DNA of 64,000 bases. Source: JAPHSX01 sp039714395. GTDB taxonomy: Bacteria; Pseudomonadota; Gammaproteobacteria; Thiohalomonadales; Thiohalomonadaceae. Positions 32,646 to 42,013 of the stretch are shown here, piece after piece (positions within the stretch are counted from its first letter, which is position 1; every line of letters begins with the position of its first letter). The notes beneath the pieces were generated by a model. That model was not told the origin of the DNA. It saw only the letters and a list, made by a program, of their open reading frames with translations, and ran no database searches. The stretch is from contig JBDLJH010000018.1 in the NCBI GenBank assembly GCA_039714395.1, forward strand, positions 1-64,000, read 5' to 3'. A program made the translations under genes and the position numbers.

Positions 32646-34034
32646 ATGAAGAAAGTAGCAGTAATTGGACTAGGCTACGTGGGTTTGCCACTAGCATCTC
32701 TTTGTGCAAAAAAAGGTTACGCTGTTACAGGGCTTGAAAGTAGTGAGCGTGTCGTAAAACGATTACAGTCAGGACAAAGTCACATCAAAGACGATGTGGT
32801 AGAGAAATTGCTTGCTGAAGCCATTGAAAGTGGAAACTTCAATCCAACCACGAGGGAAGAGAGTGTCAGTGAATGTCACATCTACCTGATATGTGTTCCT
32901 ACACCGGTCGATCATAATCATGACCCTGATTTGACACCGCTCGAAAGCGCGCTAGAGACCGTTTCTCCATATATTAAAAAGGGTGACTTGGTAGTTGTCG
33001 AATCAACAGTGTTTCCTGGTACCTGTGAGCAGGTTGCTATCCCAATTCTTGAGAAAAAATCTGGGCTGTCCGCAGGTCGGGATTTTCATGTTGCTCACTG
33101 TCCTGAACGAGTAAATCCTGGAGATCTATTCTGGACGTCCGAGAATATTCCCCGTGTGGTAGGTGCAACGTCAGAAGTGGGAGTGAAAGAGGCGGCAGAA
33201 TTTTACGCCTCAATACTAGGTGGTGATGTGTATGATGTGAGAGATGTTAAAAAGTCACTTCAGCCTAAGTTCTCATTAGACGCAGATGGTGGTGTTAAGG
33301 TCTCGCAGGTGCCGCTTGGGAGTGTCACAATGATGCGTTCTATTCGAGATGCAGAAGCAGTGAAGGCTATGGAGAATACGGTGCGTGATGTGAATATCGC
33401 GTTTGTTAATGAACTGGCAAAGATTAGTGATGTTCTATCTCTTGATGTGGTCGATATCATAGATGGTATGGCTACTAAGCCGTTTGGGAAAGGGCCATTC
33501 TATCCTGGTGTGGGTGTGGGGGGGCACTGCATTGCAGTTGACCCAGAGTGGCTTAAGGCGGCGTCAAAAAGGGCTGGTTATATACCAGAGATGATTCAAC
33601 TCTCCAGGATGACGAACAATGGTATGCCTGAATATACGGTGTCTGTACTGCAAGATCTGCTTAATGAAAGAACACTTCCCCTAAAGGGGGCAAAGGTGGC
33701 AGTGCTCGGTGTTGCTTATAAGAAGAATGTTGATGATCCTAGAGAATCACCGTTCTTTGAAGTTAAAAAGGTTCTTGAGAAAAAAGGGGCTGTTCTCAGT
33801 GTATTTGATGAGTGGGTTACCTCAGAGAATACAGTCAACTCACTTAATGAGGCATTGAGTGGAGCTAAAGCGGTACTTATTGTTACTGAACATACATCCA
33901 TGATTAGTGAGTTAAATGAAATTAACTTAAGTGACGCGGGTATTGAGGTTGTTGTAGATGGAAGAAATTGCCTAAATGCAAGCGCTGTATCCGCGCAGGG
34001 TGTGCTGTATAAGGGGATTGGTCGTAAGGCCTAA
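32646..34034 (+). CDS. wbpA: UDP-N-acetylglucosamine 6-dehydrogenase, WbpA-like
   Basis: Oxidises UDP-GlcNAc to UDP-GlcNAcA with NAD. I start at ATG 32646 (MKKVAVIGLGYVGLPLASLC), after GACAGGAAG; the longer frame from 32595 adds residues that do not fit. The 462-residue protein has the Rossmann motif, HCPERVNPGD in the central domain, and catalytic Cys295 in GVGGHCIAVDP. A linker of about 35 residues (KKSLQPKFSLDADGGVKVSQ) is inserted before the second conserved block. The neighbours wbpB and wbpD support WbpA rather than WecC. It shares only family-level similarity with the dehydrogenase at 29.3 kb. Confidence 0.85.
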   Translation: MKKVAVIGLGYVGLPLASLCAKKGYAVTGLESSERVVKRLQSGQSHIKDDVVEKLLAEAIESGNFNPTTREESVSECHIYLICVPTPVDHNHDPDLTPLESALETVSPYIKKGDLVVVESTVFPGTCEQVAIPILEKKSGLSAGRDFHVAHCPERVNPGDLFWTSENIPRVVGATSEVGVKEAAEFYASILGGDVYDVRDVKKSLQPKFSLDADGGVKVSQVPLGSVTMMRSIRDAEAVKAMENTVRDVNIAFVNELAKISDVLSLDVVDIIDGMATKPFGKGPFYPGVGVGGHCIAVDPEWLKAASKRAGYIPEMIQLSRMTNNGMPEYTVSVLQDLLNERTLPLKGAKVAVLGVAYKKNVDDPRESPFFEVKKVLEKKGAVLSVFDEWVTSENTVNSLNEALSGAKAVLIVTEHTSMISELNEINLSDAGIEVVVDGRNCLNASAVSAQGVLYKGIGRKA

Positions 34035-34054
34035 TAAAGAAATTATAGAAGGCT

Positions 34055-35110
34055 ATGGATATGTACAAAACTGTTAAAGATAGAAAAGTACGAATTGCGA
34101 TCATTGGCTGCGGCCGCATTTCAAAGAATCACTTTGGTTCAATAGCGAAACATCAGGATGATGTTGAGCTTGTCGCCATATGTGATACTGACAGTCAAGT
34201 TCTATCTTCGCATAAGGAACAATACAAAGTACCAGCTTATATCAATATTGAAGAAATGCTGAAAAGTGAAGAAATTGATATCGTAAGCATCTGTACACCA
34301 AGTGGATTGCATCCAGATCAAACTGAATTGGCTGCAAAATACGGCGTACATGTTATGACAGAAAAACCTATGGCAACACGTTGGAGTGATGGAGTTCGCA
34401 TGGTCCGTGCCTGCGACCAAGCTGGGGTGCGACTTTTTGTTGTTAAGCAAAATCGCCGCAATGCAACACTCCAGTTGTTAAAACGAGCTATGGATGAAAA
34501 GCGCTTCGGACAGATCCGTATGGTGCATATTAATGTATTTTGGACTCGTCCACAGGAGTATTATGATCAAGGCAAATGGCGTGGAACATGGGAGCTTGAT
34601 GGCGGTGCTTTCATGAATCAGGCTAGTCACTATGTGGATCTAATTGATTGGCTGATTGGCCCGGTTGACGCTATTCATGCAATGACAAGTACGACTAGAG
34701 ATATCGAGGTGGAAGATACAGGCGTTGTAAATGTCCGTTGGCGTAACGGTGCCCTGGGTTCGATGGCTGTTACCATGTTGACCTACCCTAAAAACCTGGA
34801 AGGTTCTATCACCATTCTTGGTGATAAGGGAACTGTACGTGTTGGTGGCGTTGCTGTGAATGATATACAACACTGGGAGTTTGAGGATGAGCGTGATTAC
34901 GATAAGAATGTGCTAAATGCCAATTACGAAACCACGTCTGTTTATGGATTCGGGCACCCCTTATATTATAAAAACGTAGTTGATGTGCTGCGTGGCGAAG
35001 CTGAGCCAGAGACTGATGGGCGTGAAGGACTTAAGTCTTTGGAGGTATTGATCGCGGCATACCTCTCAGCTAGAGACGGTAAAACGATTTCCCTTCCTCT
35101 GGAGTACTAA
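34055..35110 (+). CDS. wbpB: Gfo/Idh/MocA-family sugar dehydrogenase, WbpB-like
   Basis: Oxidises the 3-hydroxyl of UDP-GlcNAcA to the 3-keto sugar. Features in 351 residues: N-terminal Rossmann motif RIAIIGCGRISKNHF, the conserved EKPMAT lysine-containing motif near residue 106, and FWTRPQEYYDQGKWRGTWELDGGAFMNQASHYVDL with the catalytic His. The last base of its stop region overlaps the start of the following acetyltransferase gene, so the genes are coupled. Confidence 0.85.
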   Translation: MDMYKTVKDRKVRIAIIGCGRISKNHFGSIAKHQDDVELVAICDTDSQVLSSHKEQYKVPAYINIEEMLKSEEIDIVSICTPSGLHPDQTELAAKYGVHVMTEKPMATRWSDGVRMVRACDQAGVRLFVVKQNRRNATLQLLKRAMDEKRFGQIRMVHINVFWTRPQEYYDQGKWRGTWELDGGAFMNQASHYVDLIDWLIGPVDAIHAMTSTTRDIEVEDTGVVNVRWRNGALGSMAVTMLTYPKNLEGSITILGDKGTVRVGGVAVNDIQHWEFEDERDYDKNVLNANYETTSVYGFGHPLYYKNVVDVLRGEAEPETDGREGLKSLEVLIAAYLSARDGKTISLPLEY

Positions 35111-35694
35111 TGATGAAATACCAGCGTCATGAAACTGCGATTGTTGATGAAGGTGCACAGATTGGAGAAGGCTCACGTGTTTGGCACTGGGCTCATGTGT
35201 GTGGCGGAGCTAAAATTGGTAAGGGAGTGTCGTTAGGACAAAATGTATTTGTGGGAAACAAAGTCACTATTGGCGACAACTGCAAGATCCAGAATAATGT
35301 TTCGGTCTACGATAATGTCTATTTAGAAGAAGGGGTCTTTTGCGGCCCCAGTATGGTTTTTACTAATGTGTATAACCCGCGGTCGTTAATTGAACGGAAA
35401 AGCGAATATAAAGACACACTGGTGAAAAAAGGTGCCACCCTAGGCGCTAACTGCACGATTGTTTGTGGTGTCACGATTGGTGAGTATGCTTTTGTTGGTG
35501 CCGGAGCAGTTATAAATAAGGATGTTAAACCCTATGCGTTAATGGTAGGTGTTCCTGCTAAACAAATTGGTTGGATGAGTCGCTATGGCGAGAAGTTGGA
35601 GCTTCCGCTTAGTGGCGCCGCCACAACAACGTGCCCACACACGGGCGAACGTTATGAACTTTTTGAAGGGCAATGTAAATGTCTCAGCCTGTAA
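35110..35694 (+). CDS. wbpD: UDP-2-acetamido-3-amino-glucuronate N-acetyltransferase, WbpD-like
   Basis: Left-handed beta-helix acetyltransferase of 194 residues. Hexapeptide repeats (IGEGSRVWHWAHVCGGAKIGKGVSLG…) are continuous from residue 17 to about 155; SVYDNVYLEEGVFCGPSMVFTN and NPRSLIERK are typical of the WbpD/WlbB group. It would acetylate the 3-amino group produced by a WbpE aminotransferase. That wbpE gene, overlapping its 3' end, is a pseudogene here. The last residues (TTCPHTGERYELFEGQCKCL) form a short Cys-rich tail. Confidence 0.87.
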   Translation: MMKYQRHETAIVDEGAQIGEGSRVWHWAHVCGGAKIGKGVSLGQNVFVGNKVTIGDNCKIQNNVSVYDNVYLEEGVFCGPSMVFTNVYNPRSLIERKSEYKDTLVKKGATLGANCTIVCGVTIGEYAFVGAGAVINKDVKPYALMVGVPAKQIGWMSRYGEKLELPLSGAATTTCPHTGERYELFEGQCKCLSL

Positions 35695-35852
35695 TTCCAT
35701 TTGTTGACCTTAAAACCCAGTAAAATGCTCTTCAACTACAAGTCCAAGACCGTATTAATCGTGTTCTTGATAATGGGTAATACATCATGGGTCCTGAAGT
35801 GGTAGAGATTGGGCAACAACAGATCATAGTTAACCAGCTACTGGCTAAATAA
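35679..35852 (+). pseudogene. wbpE-type DegT aminotransferase fragment
   Basis: The frame MSQPVIPFVDLKTQ-stop-NALQLQVQDRINRVLDNG-stop-YIMGPEVVEIGQQ is the N-terminal region of DegT/DnrJ/EryC1 aminotransferases, with two in-frame TAA codons. Everything beyond about residue 50, including the PLP lysine, is missing. It overlaps the 3' end of wbpD by 16 bases, the normal place of wbpE. Confidence 0.85.
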
Positions 35853-35856
35853 TGAC

Positions 35857-37347
35857 GTGAAGGCATTACACCGACATTTTAACCGACTTCTTCCAAAGAA
35901 GGGGCTTGCACGCGGTGTTGCTGTACTATCGTCTGGTACAGCTGTGAGCCAACTAGTTGGATTACTTGCTCTGCCTCTTCTTACACGCCTGTATACACCA
36001 GATGATTTTGGGGTATTTGGTGTATTTAGCGGGATCCTAGCCTTGGTTACAGTTGTGGCCAGTTTGCGCTATGCCTTGGCAGTGCCTTTGCCGCGATATG
36101 ATGGTGCTGCCATGCATGTTGTTGCGATGGCAGGTATGGTTGTCTGCCTAGTGGCGCTATTGACGGCTGTAGTGCAAGTGGTAGTCGAACCATTTATGCC
36201 GGCTGAGCTTCAAGCACTACCTTCAGGACTGGTTGCCGGCTTGATGATGCTTGGCGTACTGACGGCTGGTTGGTATCAAGTTGGGAGCAGTTGGGCGATA
36301 CGCCAGAGTGAGCACGGTGTTATTGCCAAAACACGAATGCAGCAGGGTTTTATCGGTGCTGGCGCTCAGTTCGGCTTTGGGCTGATTGGTGCCGGACCTT
36401 TAGGTTTGATTGTGGGGCTGTTGCTGGGGCAACTTGCGGGGCTGCACAGATTAACTGTGAATTTGTTTACTCACTATAAGTCCCGTTATTATTCAATACA
36501 TTGGCGAGGTGTACGCTGGGCTGCCTTGAGATATAGGCGGTTTCCGATTTATGACTCATGGGCAGCTGCATTGAATAGTGCTAGTGCTCATGCACCCGCA
36601 GTGCTGTTTGCAGTCTTGTTCGACCCGAAACTTGCAGGTTTTTATGTGCTTGCTGTACGACTGATTTCAGCACCTATTGGTCTTGTTGGTTCTTCGATAT
36701 CTCTAGCAATACATCCCCGAATCGTCGAGGCAAAATTCAAGGGCGAGTTGGTTGTATTAATCCGTAATGTGTTGCGCTTTCTTGTGCGGGGATCATTCGT
36801 ACCATTTGCCGTATTTATAGTAATAGCACCAGAAATGTTCGCATATATCTTTGGTGCAGAGTGGCGGGAGGCAGGAAATGTAGCTTCTTGGACTGCACTG
36901 TGGGTTGCCTGGCAGTTTATCTATTCACCGCTATCAGTACTTCATTTGGGGTTAGAGACCCAAAAAACACATCTTGTGTTGCAGTTGTTGTTTTTTGTGC
37001 TACGAGTTGGAGGCATTGTTGTTGGATATATTTATGGTTCTGCAGATTTGGCACTATTGCTATTTTCACTTATGAGTATGCTTTCGTATATGGGGGGGGT
37101 GCTTGTTTTGTTATACATGGCAGGTTTAACTCGCTACATGATAGTGCATGATTTATTGAAAGACTTAATTATTGCTTTTTTGGTTTTTGCATTACTCTTT
37201 ATTGTCTTGGTGAAATTTGGGATGACCTGGGTTCTTGTGTTAGCTGCCTGTGTTTTGGTTGGCTATCTTGTTGGGATGTACTCTTTGGTGGGAAGTAATA
37301 AAGCGGATGTGATCTTGGGTGATGCCTCTGATGAGTTTAAGATGTGA
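35857..37347 (+). CDS. wzx: Wzx-type polysaccharide flippase
   Basis: Membrane protein of 496 residues with about 12-14 hydrophobic segments, starting RGVAVLSSGTAVSQLVGLLALPLLTRLYTPDDFGVFGVFSG. This is the Polysacc_synt/MATE-like signature of O-antigen and exopolysaccharide flippases. It would move the lipid-linked repeat unit to the periplasmic face of the inner membrane. It starts with GTG directly after the wbpE remnant. Its stop overlaps the next gene's start (TGATG). Confidence 0.85.
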   Translation: MKALHRHFNRLLPKKGLARGVAVLSSGTAVSQLVGLLALPLLTRLYTPDDFGVFGVFSGILALVTVVASLRYALAVPLPRYDGAAMHVVAMAGMVVCLVALLTAVVQVVVEPFMPAELQALPSGLVAGLMMLGVLTAGWYQVGSSWAIRQSEHGVIAKTRMQQGFIGAGAQFGFGLIGAGPLGLIVGLLLGQLAGLHRLTVNLFTHYKSRYYSIHWRGVRWAALRYRRFPIYDSWAAALNSASAHAPAVLFAVLFDPKLAGFYVLAVRLISAPIGLVGSSISLAIHPRIVEAKFKGELVVLIRNVLRFLVRGSFVPFAVFIVIAPEMFAYIFGAEWREAGNVASWTALWVAWQFIYSPLSVLHLGLETQKTHLVLQLLFFVLRVGGIVVGYIYGSADLALLLFSLMSMLSYMGGVLVLLYMAGLTRYMIVHDLLKDLIIAFLVFALLFIVLVKFGMTWVLVLAACVLVGYLVGMYSLVGSNKADVILGDASDEFKM

Positions 37348-38633
37348 TGGGTAGATACGGCATTAAAAATAGCACCATACATTTAACGCTAATTATTTTA
37401 ATGAAAGCGGTGCTTGATTTCGTATATGCTTTTTATGTTAGCGAGTACTTTTATTTTGCAGGCTTTAACTTGGAGATTGATGTTACAAAGCTTATTCTTT
37501 CGTATGTACTTGTTATATCTCTTTTTTTTATGATGGGTATGCAGGGAAATACATTGACTGCATTTGCCATAAATATATTAATGATATTTCTCTATTTGCC
37601 AATTGTTTCACTATGGGCTTTAGGTGATAGGTCTTCTGTTCTGATCATCTTAGTAACTTTTTCAATAATCACGATTTGGTACACTTCTAAATGCAAACTT
37701 CCTGCAATGCATAGTAGCTTTCAAAGTGAGAAAGTATATTTGTTTTTATCATGGAGTGGGGTCGCTTTGGCTACGCTAATAGTCATATTGAAAGGTGGTC
37801 TGGGGTTGGTGTCGTTTGATTTTATCGATGTTTATTCGAAGCGAGATATCTTTAAAAGTTATTCGAGCACCCCATTTTTTGCATATATATTTATTTGGGT
37901 CGTAAAAATGCTCATCCCAGTTCTTGTTGCGCACTATCTCTTAAATAAAAAGTTGGGCGTTGTTTTGTTGTTACTAAGTATTCAGTTGTTATTGTTTTTT
38001 ATTAGTGGAAACAAGGAATATGTTTTTTATCCATTAATGGCGATCTTTTTATCGATCGTTCCTTACAAAAGTAATGTTGCCGTGTCTACATATCTTTTGA
38101 AGGTATTGATATTGTTTACTTGTGTTGTGTTAATGTTTGTTGATGATGAAAGTAAAGTGATTATAGTTGCGTTGTATTCAAGGTTGTTTTTTTCAGTTGC
38201 TCTAAATCATTTTGAATATATAAGTTTTTTTCAAAATAATGAGTATGTAATATGGTCGAATAGTATTTTTAAATACTTAGTTAGTTACCCATATCAAGAA
38301 CCAATCCCAAATTTGATAGGTTATGGCCGATGGGCTGAGAGTGCGGAGTCATTTGCAAATGCAGGGTATGTTGCGTCAGGTTACATGCAACTCGGTACAC
38401 TGGCGGTATTTATGTATTCAATAGTTATCGGACTTTTATTGAAGATTTCTGTACGTATTTCAATGAATGTTCCTAATAATATAAAGTTTACGGTAGTTGG
38501 TATTTCTGTTATTCAATTGATTAATGCTGATTTACCATCGGTGATTTTGACGCATGGTTTTGGGATCGGTCTGTTGATTTTGTTCATGTATAGGTCTGCA
38601 GATTCAACAAGAAAGTGCAACTTACTGCACTAG
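37347..38633 (+). CDS. probable Wzy-type polysaccharide polymerase
   Basis: A very hydrophobic protein (428 residues from the ATG at 37347) with about ten to twelve transmembrane helices and no conserved soluble domain. GYGRWAESAESFANAGYVASGYMQLGTLAVFMYSIVIG near the end resembles the late periplasmic loop and helix of oligosaccharide-repeat polymerases. The gene is clearly AT-richer than the flanking housekeeping genes, as is common for wzy. Placement after wzx supports the call; sequence identity alone does not prove it. Confidence 0.6.
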   Translation: MGRYGIKNSTIHLTLIILMKAVLDFVYAFYVSEYFYFAGFNLEIDVTKLILSYVLVISLFFMMGMQGNTLTAFAINILMIFLYLPIVSLWALGDRSSVLIILVTFSIITIWYTSKCKLPAMHSSFQSEKVYLFLSWSGVALATLIVILKGGLGLVSFDFIDVYSKRDIFKSYSSTPFFAYIFIWVVKMLIPVLVAHYLLNKKLGVVLLLLSIQLLLFFISGNKEYVFYPLMAIFLSIVPYKSNVAVSTYLLKVLILFTCVVLMFVDDESKVIIVALYSRLFFSVALNHFEYISFFQNNEYVIWSNSIFKYLVSYPYQEPIPNLIGYGRWAESAESFANAGYVASGYMQLGTLAVFMYSIVIGLLLKISVRISMNVPNNIKFTVVGISVIQLINADLPSVILTHGFGIGLLILFMYRSADSTRKCNLLH

Positions 38634-39084
38634 GTCAGAACAGAGAGCAAGCTACAGTAATATAGTGAAGAGGTTTAATCCTGCCAGGTATCTCGTTAAT
38701 ATGTCATACTACCGAACGATGTGAGACATGATAACAAAGAGGAAACGATGCAAGTTCACGCCTGAGTTCAAGAAAGATGTCGTGGGAGTATTTGGAGCCG
38801 GGTGCATGAAAACGGAGTTGGCTGGTGTGGCGGTTGTTGTCCGTGAGAGTATTTTGTATGTTAGATGTTATCTTACGCAATCAGAATAAGTTGATTATTA
38901 CAGGACGAATTCATTCAGTGATCTGCGGTTGATAAGAACCATATGAGTAGGAGTGAGTCTATTTTATAGATCGAAATAATTTCTTAGATCAATAAGGTTC
39001 TCTAATGGGTGTGTTTGTCAATTGTGATAGTGTACTTACATTCGCGAAATGCGTTTATCAAGTAAATGAGTACAGATTAAGGCT
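38634..39084. other. 450-bp non-coding gap with transposase remnant
   Basis: This gap separates the Wzy-like gene from the acyltransferase gene. Apart from the IS3-type orfA remnant (38728-38889) I see no gene, repeat array or terminator. The base composition is AT-rich. Confidence 0.5.
38728..38889 (+). pseudogene. IS3-family transposase OrfA fragment
   Basis: MITKRKRCKFTPEFKKDVVG matches the conserved start of IS3/IS2-type OrfA (KRRKFTPEFKAEVV). Only about 35 codons are recognisable, after which the frame is unrelated. No terminal inverted repeats or OrfB were found. Confidence 0.55.
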
Positions 39085-39696
39085 ATGAAAGTTGTTGCAA
39101 TATATTCCAGGTTAATAAAGAAACTTAGAGGTATCTGCGTTCGTGCATCAGTAATCCATCATACGTCAAAGGTTGAGTCTGGCTCAACGGTTGTCAATAC
39201 CGTAATCAGAAGGCATTCATTTTGCGGCTATGATTGTAACTTGATTAATTGTGACATTGGTTCATTCTGTTCTATTGGTAGTCGTGTCTCAATTGGGGGG
39301 GCTAGACATCCCATCGAATATGTCTCGACTAGCCCTGTGTTTTTGTCACATAGGGATAGTGTTAAGTCGAAATTTGCAGAACATGATTATTTACCCAAAG
39401 TGAAAACATTTATAGGCAATGATGTTTGGATAGGAGAAGGTGTTTTCATTAAGGCAGGTATTTCTATAGGTAATGGTGCTGTGATAGGGATGGGGAGCGT
39501 GGTTACTAAGAACGTGCCACCATACTCGATCTATGCGGGAAATCCTGCGAGGGAAGTAAGGAAACGATTTTCAGATGATATAGTGGGTGAATTATTGAGT
39601 ATTAAATGGTGGGATTGGCCAGATGCTAAGCTCGTCGAATATGGAAAGTATTTCAACGATCCCAGAAACTTAATAACTATGATTAAACTAAAATGA
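39085..39696 (+). CDS. hexapeptide-repeat acyltransferase
   Basis: A 203-residue left-handed beta-helix transferase of the CatB/xenobiotic acyltransferase group. Signs are SFCSIGSRVSIGGARHPIEYVSTSPVF, IGNDVWIGEGVFIKAGISIGNGAVIGMGSVVTKNVPPYSIYAGNPAREVRKRF. The His of GGARHP corresponds to the catalytic His of the group. It probably O-acetylates a sugar of the repeat unit. It overlaps the downstream glycosyltransferase by four bases. Confidence 0.85.
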   Translation: MKVVAIYSRLIKKLRGICVRASVIHHTSKVESGSTVVNTVIRRHSFCGYDCNLINCDIGSFCSIGSRVSIGGARHPIEYVSTSPVFLSHRDSVKSKFAEHDYLPKVKTFIGNDVWIGEGVFIKAGISIGNGAVIGMGSVVTKNVPPYSIYAGNPAREVRKRFSDDIVGELLSIKWWDWPDAKLVEYGKYFNDPRNLITMIKLK

Positions 39697-40859
39697 GAGT
39701 TCTTCATGTTTGCTTATCCTGTTTCTACATTGATGGTTATGGCTATCAGGAGAATGAGCTTGTTAAGGCGCATGTGGATGCAGGACATGAGGTCTACGTA
39801 CTAGCCTCCACCGAAAGTTACGACAAAAATGGTTTGAGATGTTACCTGGAACCATCCACATATATGGGGTCTGATGGCGCACTTGTAACTAGATTACCAT
39901 ACTCAAAGTTTTTGCCGCATGCGGTAATGAAGAAGTTGAGATTTTATCCTGGTGTATACGAGTATCTAGGTTCGAACGAACCAGATGTTATTTTGTTTCA
40001 TGGCTTATGTGCCGGCGCATTACTAGATGTCAGGAGATATAAGGTTAAACATCCTGCCATAAAGTTATATATTGATAGCCATGAAGATTATAATAATAGC
40101 GCGAGAAATTTAATCTCAAAATATGTCCTGCATATGGCGTTCTATAGGACAATTATTAGATATTCCATGGATTCGATTGAAAGGGTGCTTTGTGTATCCT
40201 TGGAGTCTATTGAATTTTGTAAGTCGATGTATGGAATTTCTGATAACAAAATAGAATTCTTCCCGTTGGGTGGGCGTTTATATGATGATGAGTCGTATAT
40301 AAAGCATAGGGAAGTCGGTAGGCACCGTATGTGTGTAACAGATAATGATGTTGTATTTTTGCAGACCGGTAAACTAGATAAAAACAAAATGCTCATTGAG
40401 TCGCTAGAGTGTTTTTCTATTACAAGGGATCAAGATCTTAAATTTATAATAGCTGGTGTAATTGACGATTTAATCAAGGAGGACGCGTCAAAATTGATAG
40501 AAGAAGATTGTAGGATTAAGTATTTGGGATGGCAATCGCGTGATCATCTAATGGAGTTGCTCTGTGCTGCAGACGTCTATGTGCAGCCGGGCTCGCAATC
40601 AGCAACAATGCAGTGGAGTATCTGTGCAAGATGCGCTTTGATTCTTGATGATGTGTTAAGTCATCAACCATATTTGAAGGATAATGGTTGGCTTGTTAAA
40701 AGCAAGAATGATCTCTGTGAAGTGTTTAAGTATATTGAAAATCATAAGGAAATACACAAGAGCGTAAGCGATAAGTCAGAAATGATTTGTAAAGAAATTA
40801 TCGATTATCAAATGCTGTCAAGAAGATTGGTTGATCATACTTATGCTCAGCATGATTAA
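39693..40859 (+). CDS. glycosyltransferase family 4-like
   Basis: A 388-residue GT-B type protein. The C-terminal part shows DVVFLQTGKLDKNKMLIESLECF, KYLGWQSRDHLMELLCAADVYVQPGSQSATMQW, the arrangement of nucleotide-sugar-binding sites in GT4 enzymes, although the usual EGFG-type glutamate block is altered to QPGSQSATMQ. The donor sugar is unknown. The codon use is AT-rich. Coupled to its neighbours at both ends (4-base overlap and TAATG). Confidence 0.75.
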   Translation: MRVLHVCLSCFYIDGYGYQENELVKAHVDAGHEVYVLASTESYDKNGLRCYLEPSTYMGSDGALVTRLPYSKFLPHAVMKKLRFYPGVYEYLGSNEPDVILFHGLCAGALLDVRRYKVKHPAIKLYIDSHEDYNNSARNLISKYVLHMAFYRTIIRYSMDSIERVLCVSLESIEFCKSMYGISDNKIEFFPLGGRLYDDESYIKHREVGRHRMCVTDNDVVFLQTGKLDKNKMLIESLECFSITRDQDLKFIIAGVIDDLIKEDASKLIEEDCRIKYLGWQSRDHLMELLCAADVYVQPGSQSATMQWSICARCALILDDVLSHQPYLKDNGWLVKSKNDLCEVFKYIENHKEIHKSVSDKSEMICKEIIDYQMLSRRLVDHTYAQHD

Positions 40860-42013
40860 TGAGTGCTACGGAAGATAAGATGTCTGAATACAGAATATGT
40901 AAGAAATGCATTATGGATACCAGTGATCCAGGGATTATTTTTGATGATAATGGAGTCTGCGAATATTGTCAGAATTTTAATAAAGTTATTTTGCCGAGCT
41001 GGGAGTATGGGCGTGGTCACATAGATGAGCTGCAGCAGGTTGCTGATAACATTAGGAAGGTTGGTAAGGGCAAAGACTTTGACTGCATCATTGGTTTGAG
41101 TGGTGGACTGGATAGCTCCTATACGGCGTACGTTGCTAAGGAAATTATGGGGCTTAGGCCACTTCTATTTCATGTAGATGCAGGGTGGAATACCGATCAG
41201 GCTGTTGGTAACATAGAAAAGCTCGTTGATGGCTTGGGACTCGATTTGTTTACAGAGGTTGTCAATTGGGAAGAGATGAAGGACCTGCAGCTCTCTTATT
41301 TGAAGAGCCAGGTACCGGATCAGGACAAGCCACAAGATACTGCATTTTTCTCTGCTCTATATACATTCGCCCGTAAGCACAAGATAAAATATGTACTCAC
41401 CGGCGGTAACTACTCGACGGAATGCTGTAGAGAGCCTGAGGAGTGGGGAGCTTATCCAGGCATTGACAAGATGCTAACCTTGGATATCCATAGGAAGTAC
41501 GGCAGTCGTCCACTTAAGTCGTATCCAATAGTCGACCTGCTGGTTTACAAGGCCTACTATCAGTACATTCTCGGTATGAAAGTTTTCAAGCCTCTGAACT
41601 ACGTTCCATTCGTCAAGAGCGACGCGGAAAAGCTCCTCAAAGAGCGGTTCGATTGGGAACCATTTCAACATAAACACCATGAGTCCCGATTTACGAGGTT
41701 TTACGAGGACTATTGGTTGCCCAAAAAATTCGGTTTCGAGAAGCGTCGGGCACATTTTTCCAGCTTGGTGATGACCGGCCAGATGACTCGGGAAGATGCG
41801 ATCAACAGGATCAGTAGGCCTGAGATGGACGACAAGTTTATAAAAAATGAATTTGAATTTGTAGCTAATAAGTTGGGAATTACGGTCGACCAGCTTCAGG
41901 AAATATTCGATGGTGAGAACAAGACCTTTAGGGATTACCGAAATAAGTATACGCTGATACGCGTTGGTTTCAATGTGTTGAAAGCCCTCGGGATTGAAAA
42001 AAGACATTTCTAG
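40859..42013 (+). CDS. N-acetyl sugar amidotransferase, WbpG-like
   Basis: A 384-residue ATP-dependent amidotransferase of the WbpG/PseA family. Visible are the N-terminal zinc site CKKCIMDTSDPGIIFDDNGVCEYC, the PP-loop ATP motif GLSGGLDSSYTAYVA and the TGGNYSTECCREPEEWG region. With the HisH and HisF homologues that follow, it would convert an acetamido group to an acetamidino group, as WbpG/HisH2/HisF2 do in Pseudomonas aeruginosa O-antigen. Genes abut without gap. Confidence 0.88.
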   Translation: MSATEDKMSEYRICKKCIMDTSDPGIIFDDNGVCEYCQNFNKVILPSWEYGRGHIDELQQVADNIRKVGKGKDFDCIIGLSGGLDSSYTAYVAKEIMGLRPLLFHVDAGWNTDQAVGNIEKLVDGLGLDLFTEVVNWEEMKDLQLSYLKSQVPDQDKPQDTAFFSALYTFARKHKIKYVLTGGNYSTECCREPEEWGAYPGIDKMLTLDIHRKYGSRPLKSYPIVDLLVYKAYYQYILGMKVFKPLNYVPFVKSDAEKLLKERFDWEPFQHKHHESRFTRFYEDYWLPKKFGFEKRRAHFSSLVMTGQMTREDAINRISRPEMDDKFIKNEFEFVANKLGITVDQLQEIFDGENKTFRDYRNKYTLIRVGFNVLKALGIEKRHF

